Made by a program: the position numbers and the translations under genes. 64,000 nt of DNA, from contig JANPWX010000548.1 in assembly GCA_024734555.1 (NCBI GenBank), forward strand, positions 553,842 to 617,841, written 5' to 3'. Origin of the DNA: Trochalopteron elliotii (taxonomy: Eukaryota > Chordata > Aves > Passeriformes > Leiothrichidae). The notes beneath the pieces were generated by a model. It was given only the letters and a program-made list of their open reading frames with translations. It made no database searches and was not told where the DNA came from. Numbering within the stretch: position 1 is the stretch's first letter; every line of letters starts with the position of its first letter. Shown one piece after another: positions 1 to 43,390 of the stretch.

Positions 1-472
1 AAATACTGCAAAATAATGAAACTTTATTCTTATTATTTAAGTAGAAGCTCCAGAAAATAACTTGAAGTTTAAAATCAAATACACTGACGTGTTAACTAGT
101 TTTAAGAATGTCCTTAATATTAAGAAAAGAGTGCAAAAAGGATTCTTCCATTCTAATGCTTTTGGAAGCTGCTGATTTTGGCTGCCCATTTCCACTTTGA
201 AAGGATTGTTTTTCAAGGTGCATTCCTCACAAAGGTCTCAGAAGAAGAACTTGTTGATAGGCCAGACCAAGGAATCGTGTCTTTCAAAGCCATCCCAACT
301 GTAGCAGCAACTGACATTTTAATGTATAAAGAAGAAAGTCCAAAACTCTTCTTTGAGGCATAGTTCGTGTCAGAGCTTGAGTGTCAGCAGTTGCCAAAGG
401 AGGCTCCAGATACCACCTGTGCTCCTCCAGTGTCTGTTCTGGCTAGGAATAGAAGCTGATCCAGTATATTCA
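1..472 (-). other. CACUL1: CACUL1 3' UTR (partial, runs off the left edge)
   Basis: The sequence follows the TAG stop at 473-475 in the same exon. No further coding exon is expected because the C-terminus (…SSRGYR) is complete. A minus-strand AATAAA hexamer (plus-strand tttatt at 23-28) sits near the edge. If it is used, cleavage would fall at about position 1-13 or just outside the window, so the true transcript end cannot be placed. Short open frames on either strand here show no recognisable protein. Confidence 0.75.
23..28 (-). terminator. Candidate polyadenylation signal AATAAA
   Basis: The canonical hexamer lies on the minus strand, about 445 bases downstream of the CACUL1 stop codon. 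The downstream GU-rich element would fall outside the window, so its use is unproven. Mammalian CACUL1 has a longer 3' UTR as I recall, so this may be a proximal or unused site. Confidence 0.35.
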
Positions 473-34152
<33,680 letters not shown>

Positions 34153-36607
34153 TTAGTAACTTCACCTAGAAGACTAGAAACAAGTAAATGCTCTGTGATT
34201 TCAGATCACAACAACCAGGCCAAAAAAAATGAGAACAGCTCACGTCCACCAGAATAATCTCATCTAAAACTAAGCCCAGACTTGAATTTGTACCTTAGTA
34301 TTTAAAAGAATAAAATCAGAAAACCTGCCAAATCAGTGCTCTGGTATTTCTCTGGGGCCTAAGTAACACAGAAAAGCAAACCCCTGGGAGTTCTAACATG
34401 AAAATATAATAACAAAAATTTACAAAAAGATTAGTTCAGACTTACAAATTATGTAACTTTGTGGCAGTTCAGAATCAATTATTAACACAGCATCTTCACA
34501 TTCAGGAGAACAAGCTCTGGCCAAGACTGGTAGGTTTTTGAATATTCCCTCCCAGCAGATGTATTAATTTCACAAGTCTCAGGTGGGACCAGCAGCTTCC
34601 TTGGTCTAAAAGATGATGCAACTCCCTCTGCCTCCAACTGCAGTTAGGCTTCCAGGCAACCTTTTTGTATCTGTATTACAATTCCCCTCTAGCAGGGACA
34701 ATTACACTCCTTTTCCAGATAAAGATCACCACAGGGAAGAACAGGAAGTGTTTAAATTAGTTCCCCACTGTTCCCTGGTCTTCCTCCTGAGCTTCCCAAC
34801 TGCACTCTCCTGCACCAGTGACTCAAGGCACCTTCACAGCCACAGAAGGGTTTTGATCTCTCTCTTTTCAGGGAGGATTTCTGAACCAACCACTGGTGGC
34901 TCAGTTCCAGCAGGAGGGAGGGTTCACCTCCTCCCTGCAGGGCCCTACTCACAGCACTGCCTCACTGCCCTGTCACACCACCACAGCTCCACAGCGCCCA
35001 CGCAAAAAAGCCCTCAGCAACCAACAGCACCTCCATCAACTCTGTGATTTCAATTCAAACAGTGAAATCAAATCAAATCGATCAAAACTATCCAGCCTAG
35101 GAAATCTAGAATAATTTCTTCAATTGAACTCAACATGTGGGTCTGGCCTAAATGGAAGAGAGGATAAAAATACTTCTCACCCCACACAGACCAGTTTAGA
35201 CACAACACTGGGAAGAAGTATTTTGGTTAGGGATGAATTTTAAATATACATTTAAATGTAGATTCACTGATGGGTTTGAGAAGCAATATTTTTGAAAGGT
35301 ATTCTGAAGGGGTTGAAAGGAGCTGGGTGAGTGAGTCACTTTTGGCAGCATTATAAGGAACAATTCTAAGGAAATTGGCAAAAGAGTTATGAGTACCATG
35401 GGGGGAGGGGGGGAGATTGTAAAGAGAACATGAAATAGAGAGAGGTGTGAGACAAGGAAGTGCTGGAACTCTATCTGTACAAGCAAGAATTTACAGATTT
35501 TGAGTGTAGTGTTAGGGTATTTCAGCCAGAAACTTTGCTCCTGGCTGCTCTTCACCCAGCTGCAGCCACTGGTGCCCTGTGGCTTCACAGCTGTTACAGA
35601 ACCAGATCTGGTTAACCTGAAAGTGTCTGAGCAGTGACCAGGTTCCCAAGCACTGCAGGACACTGTCCCAAGAGCCCAGGCTGCAATCTGCAAGGACATC
35701 ACTGTTTGCTAACCAGAGAGAGGGAAGGTCACAGGGCTGACTACACCAGCACCAGGATTTCAGTTAACAAGTCCAACAAGTCAGCTCCCCCATGAAAAAA
35801 AAACCCTGCAGTCAGCAGCAGCAGAGCACCTCCCTGGCAATAAAACCAGCCCCGACTCCTTGCCTGGCAATGCTTGTTTGAGCTCTCAGCCCTCACAGAG
35901 CCCACACTCCAGGCTGTCCTCAGGAGCAGCTCCACACAGCACCTTTACTACTCCTGCTTACACTCTGCAGCAAAACCTGAGCTTTTGCTTTTTTATTGTT
36001 ACCCCAAAAAAGATGGGCCCCCACAGAACCACTCTGTTCCACAGAAATCCTAAACTGAAGTCAGCATGAACACAAGACCAAGTCTTGCTTTAAGATTTTG
36101 ATGTATAATCACGCCCATATCTGTATTAAATGAGCTCTATTAACTTGAAAGAAAATAGTCAAGTAAGATTTGGGATTCTTTTCCAATTATTTGGAAAATA
36201 ACTTTAACAGGCTGTTGAGATGTTATTTTTACTTTCTTTTTTCAATATGGAAAAAGAAGGAAGGTCTGCCCATTAGACACGCTGCACAGGTAAAGGACAA
36301 AAGGCTTTTACAAAAAGCCCGATGAGATTTACATAGAAAAGTCTGCATAGAAAATTCACTAATAAATTCACAGTAACATTCTAGAAAAGCTTCATTCTCA
36401 TTCAAAAGTCTCTCGCAAGTACTATGTAATTTGATTTCCACACTTCAGTCCTGAAACTAAGCCAACCACAATATTTACATAGCTAAAAGTCCAAGACTAC
36501 AAACTGAACAATCACTATTTTTATTCCTCTAATCCAGAAAACAAAGTAGTTTAAAATTTTAATAACTATCACAAGTTAGTAACATCCTTTTTCTCCTAGC
36601 AGTGCTT

Positions 36608-36621
36608 ACACACACACACAA
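36608..36621. repeat. (AC)n microsatellite, short
   Basis: This is about seven uninterrupted AC dinucleotides in CACUL1 intron 1. Confidence 0.8.
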
Positions 36622-38808
36622 GTGAAGGGTGGCCTAAAGACCTTCCAACCACAAACTCTGCAAGAACAAGGTCAAGACCAGCAAGGAAGGAATCACACAG
36701 ATTCTTAGCAAAGGAAAGACAGATTGCCCTTTAATTTTTTATTTTTCTCTCTTTTTAGGATGTCATGCTTAAATGCTTATCCCTACGTTAGGTGTTCAAG
36801 ATTTAAAAGGATTTGCCCAACAGCTTCCACTCCCACACTGCAATTTAGTTGGTTTCTGGGAAGTGACAGTGATATTTTGTAAGAAAACATGCTAGATTGC
36901 AGGATTTTATCCAACTCCAGCAAGGCTGGGGAGGTGGGGCTGGGAGAGAAATCAGTCTGATAGAATCGAAAGAAGTCAGTGTTTTCCAGAGAATTCAGCA
37001 TTTCCCAGAAAACTATTAAAGACTTCACAAGTAAAGCTTGAGCAACAACTGCTGCTTTCCATACAAAAAAAAAGTTCAAAAGGAAAACTCCAAGTGAAAT
37101 GCAGCAGTGAAACCATTTCAGTAAAAAAAGAATATGCATGAGCTATCATAACCTAGATATATCAGCACTGTAGTCATAATGGAAACACAGTCTGCTTCAA
37201 GCTACCAAATTCTTTGATATCAACTTCAATGAAAAGAATGGCAAAACCCACTAAGATTTAAAAAAAAAGAACAAAAAACCCCACCAAAAGCAGGCCTACA
37301 TTCCCCATGAAACTGATAATAAAACCTTACACACACTCACTTTTTCAAATCTGTAGCTAAAAAGCAAGAGACAGAGCAGGATGGCTGATCCAACCTGCTG
37401 CCAAGTATGCAGACATCAGTCTGACAATTATCTGTCATTTATTCTGGCAACAAAAATGAAAGAAAGTAACTAAGCATTTTTCAGAAGCTGTATTTCATCT
37501 CACCAAGTGAGATCCAGGAAACTTTACTGCTCAATTAGCAGTGCACCCTACAATCCTCAATATTTTGCTAAACTGTACAAACTCTTCAGGCAGCTGTCCA
37601 AGAGTTATCTACAGCCTGTGGCCCTGTGCCTTCCTTTTTCTCAGCCCCATGTGCATGTTTTCACAATAGGTTTTGCTCTGCCCCCCTGCCTGACACATCC
37701 CAGCATACATTAGCAGGTTTAGGAGGTTGCCCCATGGTTGCTTTCAATTCTATTCTATTTTTATAACCTGTTTCTCAGCCTGCATTAAGGTTGGCTAGTA
37801 AAAGGAACTTTTTCTTCATCAGACCACCTGCCCACACAGCAATGCACACACACTGCACTGGACAATGTTATGCAATAGGGAAGGCAGAAGATTTCATGGA
37901 AATGCCAATGCACACATGTGCCTGTCCCAAATGGCACTGGCATCAACATTTCTAACCACCCTTTCTTGAAAAGGATAAAAGAAACAAAATGGAAACTCTT
38001 CACTGCTCACCACAATCAAGTTATGCTGAAATTACTATTATGGAAAAGTTTTTCTTAAAGTACTAAAAGTTCTTCCTATTCTTTTCTCCCTCATGAAACT
38101 TTGAAAAATACTTTTCACAACACCACTGCTTTATAAATACACAGCTATAACTGCAAGTGATCAACCATAAATATTTAGTTTTAAGTTTACTACAAGAGAG
38201 AAGTTTTTCTTAAGTTGCTTTAAGTAAAAGAACAGCTATTAAAGAAAAACTATTAAATGAACTTTGCATTATTCTAATTTTAGCTCTCAGCCTTACCAAA
38301 ATTTCAAGGAAGGAGAACTGGATTTAGCCTCTTTGAAAGAAAGGAAGGATACTCTGCCCAGGACAGCCTCTGCATCATGAAGTCAGGAGTTGTTGCTCAT
38401 TCAGCTGCAGAACTGCCTTATGCAGCAGAGAACAGACAACTTTTCTGTCAAGCTTAGGGCTGGCAAACTCCTCTACACATGTTCTGCCATTACTGGGACA
38501 GAGCAGGCAGGAGGCATCCAGCACTCACTCATTCCCTCTTAGGGAACATTTACACCCACAGTGACCTTTCTCCCTTTTCCTGTGTGTGAAAATTAAACAA
38601 AGGTGATTAAAGGATCCTCTGTCAGAGCCAGGATAAGAACAGGCAGGACCCCAACTCAGCTCCTTTAGGTTCTCAGTCAGTACAACTTCACTGGACTTGT
38701 TCTGTTCACTGACATGTATCATCACAACTATCCACAACACAAACGTGTGGAAAAGTTCTAATGAAGTTCACTTAGACAATTTTCTGTTTTGCAGGAAAAT
38801 AATTTAAA

Positions 38809-38822
38809 ATATATATATATAT
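38809..38822. repeat. (AT)n microsatellite, short
   Basis: This is about seven uninterrupted AT dinucleotides in CACUL1 intron 1. Confidence 0.8.
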
Positions 38823-39598
38823 CAGTAAGATATTATGTTGGGATACCAGTGCTGGAGAAGTGAAAACAAGAACTCCAAAACCACACCCTAAGCAAAATCA
38901 TGCTCCACTGCTGCTGCTTCTCCCCCTCAGACATAAATTGTGGATTAGCTGGAAAATCACCTTCCCACTTGCTGGAGATCCAGCTTGAAAACCATTTTCT
39001 TTCCAAAATGGAAGGAAAAACTAAGATTCTGAATGCCTGGACTGGGACTTCAAGAGCCTAGTTTAGCAAGGTCAAACAACAATCTCATTTTAACTGTCTC
39101 AGTGGTTTAGAAGCCACCCCAAGGTACCCGGAGCCCCGACAGGCAAGGCAGGCAAAGTGCCAGGGAGCTCACAGAGCCTGGGAGTCTTAACTTCAAAGCA
39201 GCCAGCCCTGGCCATGTGCCACAGAACCCAGGCTTACCCAAAAAAAGCAGAAATCCAGAAGCCTGAACTTTGAAGTTTTGATCACCTCTGGACAGGGTCA
39301 GGTGAGAGAGCACTGGGGAAAGCAGGGAGGACACACAAAGTGCATTTCCCATCAAAATTTTAACATGGCAATTACACAGCTGCACTTTCAGGAATGCTTT
39401 TAACTATCCAAATCCAAGTTTTCTGACAGTCCATGAAAAAAAAGGGTATATTTTGCCCAGAAGGGTGACTTTTGGAAAAAAGTGTAGAACTGAAATGTAC
39501 AGCAAAATCTCTTTCCTTCCCTCGATCCTAGCTCAGAAAAAAACAGGGAAAAAATTTTGTTAGAAACTACATGCAAAAGCCATTTTGGAACCCACAAG

Positions 39599-39998
39599 NN
39601 NNNNNNNNNNNNNNNNNNNNNNNNNNNNNNNNNNNNNNNNNNNNNNNNNNNNNNNNNNNNNNNNNNNNNNNNNNNNNNNNNNNNNNNNNNNNNNNNNNNN
39701 NNNNNNNNNNNNNNNNNNNNNNNNNNNNNNNNNNNNNNNNNNNNNNNNNNNNNNNNNNNNNNNNNNNNNNNNNNNNNNNNNNNNNNNNNNNNNNNNNNNN
39801 NNNNNNNNNNNNNNNNNNNNNNNNNNNNNNNNNNNNNNNNNNNNNNNNNNNNNNNNNNNNNNNNNNNNNNNNNNNNNNNNNNNNNNNNNNNNNNNNNNNN
39901 NNNNNNNNNNNNNNNNNNNNNNNNNNNNNNNNNNNNNNNNNNNNNNNNNNNNNNNNNNNNNNNNNNNNNNNNNNNNNNNNNNNNNNNNNNNNNNNNNN
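39599..39998. other. Assembly gap (400 N), likely hiding CACUL1 exon 1
   Basis: There are exactly 400 N between AT-rich intron on the left and a CpG-dense island on the right. The exon 2 phase demands an upstream exon, and about 122 residues of the protein are unaccounted for. The N-terminus in mammals is Pro/Ala/Glu-rich and GC-rich as I recall, a composition that short-read assemblies commonly lose. Coding sequence (about 366 bases), the 5' UTR and the donor would only just fit, so the true gap may be larger than 400 bases. Confidence 0.9.
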
Positions 39999-40006
39999 CC
40001 ACGGGG

Positions 40007-40024
40007 CATGCTGGGGGATGTAGT
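40007..40024 (-). promoter_or_regulatory. ZNF143/THAP11 (SBS)-type motif
   Basis: The minus strand reads actacatcccccagcatg, a close match to the ACTACA-N-TCCCAGCATGC-like core bound by ZNF143 and THAP11 at CpG-island promoters. Such sites usually lie within about 100 bases of transcription starts. This supports a CACUL1 start close by. Confidence 0.8.
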
Positions 40025-40029
40025 CCTGC

Positions 40030-40036
40030 GGGGCGG
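40030..40036 (+). promoter_or_regulatory. GC box (SP/KLF-type)
   Basis: A ggggcgg core lies in the CpG island a few bases upstream (in CACUL1 orientation) of the ZNF143-type site. The motif is common in any CpG island, so on its own it is weak evidence. Confidence 0.5.
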
Positions 40037-40216
40037 AGCGACTGGCGGAGCGCGGAAAGAGGCGCGGTCGGTACGTGGTCCGTCCCCGGCCGCTCCCGGG
40101 GTTCGTCCCCAGCCGCGCCCGGAGTTCGCTTTTCCCGGTTCCCCGATGCCAGGGAGGTTTTCTCCGGAACAGGGATGCTCCGGCAGGGTCCGCGCGGAGA
40201 GCGGGCCCCGTGCCGA

Positions 40217-40233
40217 CAGCGCCCCCTGGCGGG
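40217..40233 (-). promoter_or_regulatory. CTCF-type motif
   Basis: The minus strand reads cccgccagggggcgctg, matching the CTCF core (CCASYAGRGGGCGC-like) nearly base for base. It lies about 195 bases upstream of the ZNF143-type site, with the core pointing toward the CACUL1 body. Binding is inferred from the motif only. Confidence 0.7.
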
Positions 40234-40339
40234 AGCGCGGCGGCCAGGAGGGGACAGCCCTCAGGAAAAGGGACAGAACATGGATCGGGATGTCACTTGT
40301 TACACCCTCTTCCCTCTCTTCGGCACCAGCCCGGGCCAG

Positions 40340-40425
40340 TGCAAGGCGTCCCTGCCCATGGGGGGCTTGAAAACAAACTACCCTTAAAGTCCCTTCCAGC
40401 CCAACCTGTTCCGGGACCTGTGAAG
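40340..40425 (+). mobile_element. CR1 LINE 3'-end fragment
   Basis: It contains the CR1 3' signature in degraded form: gtccctgcccatggggggct, then a tract ending cttaaagtcccttccagccc and aacctgttccgggacc. The pattern parallels the better-preserved copy at 40547-40850. It sits on the shore of the CpG island and only the last about 85 bases of the element remain. Confidence 0.65.
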
Positions 40426-40546
40426 TGCCTGCACAGCTCTGCTCCCTCCCGTTCTCCTGTTAATGGGAGGAATAACCTGCACAAATAATGTATAAGGCCG
40501 TTTGTCTTGCAATAAACAATATAACAATTAAAAAGTATTTTTTAAT

Positions 40547-40850
40547 ATGTTCTTTGCCATGACCTGTAGTTATAGGACAAGGAGCAATAGATACAAATTG
40601 AAAGAGGGGAAATTTAGGTCAGGTATTAGGAAGAAATTCTTTACTGTGAGTGTGGTGAGACATGGGAGTGGGTTGCCCATGGAAATCATGGGATTTCCCA
40701 TCACTGACAGTGTTCAGGGACACTTCGGATGAGCCTTGAGCAGCCTGGTCTAGTAGAAGTTGTCCCTGTCCCTGGCGGTATAGTTGGGACTAGATGGTCC
40801 TTAAGGTCTCTTCCAACCCCTTCACATTCCACAGTTCTGTGATAATAATG
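40547..40850 (+). mobile_element. CR1 LINE 3'-end fragment
   Basis: This is a 5'-truncated CR1 tail in plus orientation. Recognisable CR1 phrases are present in order: aggaagaaattctttactgt, a gtggtgaga…gggttgcccatgg segment, a cagtgttcaggg…gagcagcctggtctagt segment, ggactagatggtccttaagg and tctcttccaacccc, ending in ttctgtgat. No intact ORF remains. CR1 is the dominant LINE of birds and other sauropsids and supports the taxonomic call. Confidence 0.9.
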
Positions 40851-41239
40851 CCTAGTTGCCTTCAAGTACACTTAAAATAAGTTTTATTTTCATTTTCACC
40901 TGGGTACTATGATGGAAGAATGGAAATGGGGAGTGGGGTTTTACTGAGAATAGATTTCCGCTGTGTGGGGTTTTGATCTCGCTTGGCAAACAAAATAAAA
41001 AAAAAAAGTGATAAAGGTAGATAAAATCAAAGTGCCTTGCCTTCTTTCCAAAATGTCTCATGAAAGTGAAAAGCATGTCATCTTTTTTCCAAGCAGAAAC
41101 ACCAGGTTCTATCTTAGTACAAAACAAGAGTGTTCTGTTTTATAAAAGAAGAAGATGCCACTCATTTCACAGCACTGTGGAACCATCTCAAGTTCCTTTG
41201 ATAAAGGCAAGTGATGAAAACAGTTTGTCCCCATTGCAT

Positions 41240-41254
41240 GGGGGGGGGGGGGGG
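41240..41254 (+). repeat. Homopolymer of 15 G
   Basis: This is an uninterrupted run of 15 G on the plus strand in otherwise AT-rich DNA. Its length is prone to sequencing error and to variation between individuals. Confidence 0.9.
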
Positions 41255-41957
41255 CTTTGTACATTTTTGAGTGAAGAGTGTTTTCCTTAGGTGTAAAATC
41301 ACGCCTTGAACATCAATGCTCCGCTCAAACTAACAGACACTTCTCTCCATTTTCCATCTTGGTAAACACCAACAAGTCACAATTTGGTCTCAGAGTCCAA
41401 AAGCTGATTTGGCACATCATACTTAGATCTCAGATTACAGGTTCAGCTAATTCACAGGCCTGCTTTGGCAGCTGGTTTGTTTCTATCTATACCTTTGCCC
41501 CATCTGGAAAGAGAACAGACAGGACATTTTTGTTCACTCTGCTACAATTTGTGTTTAGTGACTTGAATGTGCAATGTAATCAAGTATCAGTAGAGTAATT
41601 TATAATGGATGTTAAACTTGAAAAGCTAAAGCAGCAAACCATTTTCAGCTTCAGTAAGTGTTGTGATTCTCTGCTAACCACAAGGAAAACTAAATGGAGT
41701 TTGCATATCTTCACTGCTTCAAGGAAGGCACGTTTATGTTCTCAACCCTCAGAGCAACTCCACTGTAGCCTCCCACTCACCTGCTCTTGCTCATCTCAGG
41801 AGTGGGTCTCAGATTGTTTGCCAGTATTTAAAAACATCGTGACCTGAGGAGGAATCAGAAACTTATCAGCAGAGTTTTATCTTTGTTTTACTAATTTCAA
41901 AGGCGCTTATGTTGACATCTAAGAGCTGTGGAAAAGACAAACCTGGCATTTTTCAGT

Positions 41958-42036
41958 TCTAGAATTTCTGCTTTTCATTTTCAAATCTAGAATTTCTGCT
42001 TTTCATTTTCAATTCTAAAATGTCTTCTTTTTCATA
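41958..42036. repeat. 28-base tandem repeat (two full copies, one degenerate)
   Basis: Units start at 41958, 41986 and 42014. The first two read tctagaatttctgcttttca and so on with one difference at the end. The third is diverged (tctaaaatgtcttcttttt). It is intergenic. Confidence 0.9.
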
Positions 42037-42600
42037 CTCTCTTGCTGCCCACACCTATTTCTGTTGCCGTCTCTGTAATTTACTGAACAGCTGGGGCTTT
42101 GGTTTGGTGGTTGGGGGTTTTTGCCACAATCTTTAAAGGTACCTTGCCCTTCTAAATCCTTTTCGCAACGTTCCATTCACTGTGACTACACTCACTGCAC
42201 TTCCTTGTGGCAGGAATCCAGGAAAGCTTAGGAAACACTTCGCCGAGCATTTCTCCTCCACTGCCTTGCGCAACGAGGCGGCTCATCTTACCCATCAAAC
42301 AAGAAGCCCTTTCTTGCCTCCCATAAGGCAAATGACACAAGCTGCAACAGTCATCCATGGCTCACGCTATTCAAAACACGCCTGCACGCTGATAAAGGCA
42401 CTATCAAACGGTTCATCACTGCAGCAGCACTTGTTTTTGCACGGAGACTTCTCTGCACCGTTTCCTTTTTTCCTCGTCAGCATGGGAAGATTTGGCTCAG
42501 GCTTTAAATACTTTCTTGGCGAAGTTACGTTTTGAAATATCACAACTATAATTATTTTCGCTGTTAGCTGAGAATACCACGTAAAAATTCAATTCTGACC

Positions 42601-42622
42601 AGACCTGAGGATCCTCAGGTCT
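42601..42622. repeat. Perfect 22-base palindrome
   Basis: The half-site is agacctgagga, and the second half is its exact reverse complement with no spacer. It could extrude as a cruciform or bind a dimeric protein, but no specific factor is suggested. Confidence 0.9.
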
Positions 42623-43320
42623 CTGGAGCATCCCCGGAGACTCGAGGCTTGCCTCTCTATTGTAACGAGCTCATCAATAGACTGCAGCAGTTTCGATGGC
42701 AAAGTTAACATGCAGATGTCACACTTTCATTTCAGTCTCCCAGATCTGTATGTAATTACCCAGACAAGCATCACAAGCGTTGGTTACATCTTCATCATAT
42801 TCTTTTTCTCCTTTTTCTTTTTTTTTTTTCTCACAACTTTTGATGGCCAGATCACAGCCACAAGCTTTGCTACAAATTATAAGGAAAGATAAAGATTTTC
42901 TAACAGTACCCGTCCATGGAAACTGTGAGGCATTAAAGAAATATTTTCTACACAGAATTTCACAGAAATGAGACTACAAGGAAGCTTTTCCTTCCAGGTT
43001 GTCAGAAGCAGACTGTGACACTTGCTGAATGTTTCCTCTTGTGTAATTTCAATTTTATATGAACGTTTGTATCCATCAGATAAGGGAATTTTGTTTTTCC
43101 CATTGATTTCTGTTTATAAAGCAGAATTATTTGCTAGCCCAGAAGAGCTGTTTCTGCACTCTGTGTCCCAGCTGAGTGTATGTAGGTAGCAGTTAAATGA
43201 TATATGAGGCATATTGGGAAAAGATGTGTGTGTTTTGCTTTATTTTCTGCTATTGGTAATAAACATTATGACATGGATACAATTCTTATTTTAAAAGACA
43301 CTTCTTCTTGATTTCCCAAG

Positions 43321-43390
43321 CACCAATTCCACTGCAGTCAGTAGGAAAGCTTTCATTGATTTCAGTGGGATTTCAATCAAGCCCTAACAC
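43321..43390. repeat. Old interspersed-repeat-like segment (ttgacttcaatggg type)
   Basis: Phrases such as ccactgcagtcagtaggaaa and cattgatttcagtgggattt resemble a widespread sauropsid repeat that carries the motif cattgacttcaatgggag twice. The two internal copies here are diverged. I cannot assign a family name. Confidence 0.4.

Larger units (their letters stand above)
39999..40290 (-). promoter_or_regulatory. CACUL1: CpG-island promoter flank of CACUL1
   Basis: About 35 CpG dinucleotides occur in roughly 250 bases, against very few in the rest of the window. The stretch abuts the gap at the upstream end of CACUL1 and contains a GC box at 40030-40036, a ZNF143-type site and a CTCF-type site, but no clear TATA box. 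This fits a broad housekeeping-type promoter. The transcription start is probably near or left of the ZNF143-type motif, but it cannot be fixed because of the gap. ORFs reading into this stretch are composition artefacts. Confidence 0.85.

Noticed and set aside
178..363. 61-codon plus-strand frame at the left edge
   Set aside because: It is antisense to the CACUL1 3' UTR and has no recognisable product.
34613..35047. 144-codon plus-strand frame in CACUL1 intron 1
   Set aside because: Pro/Ser/Thr-rich composition follows from local C-rich DNA. No recognisable motif and no conserved neighbour.
35196..35702. 168-codon minus-strand frame in CACUL1 intron 1
   Set aside because: It lies wholly in intron, has no domain or family signature, and no splice sites joining it in phase to CACUL1.
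40010..40010. ATG on the minus strand inside the ZNF143-type motif as the CACUL1 start
   Set aside because: The frame runs straight into the gap and the ATG is part of a transcription-factor motif near the presumed start site. The real start codon is more likely inside the gap.
39400..40387. Several 150-276 codon frames spanning the N gap on both strands
   Set aside because: They are open only because N codons translate to X. The flanking real sequence contributes few codons and no recognisable protein.
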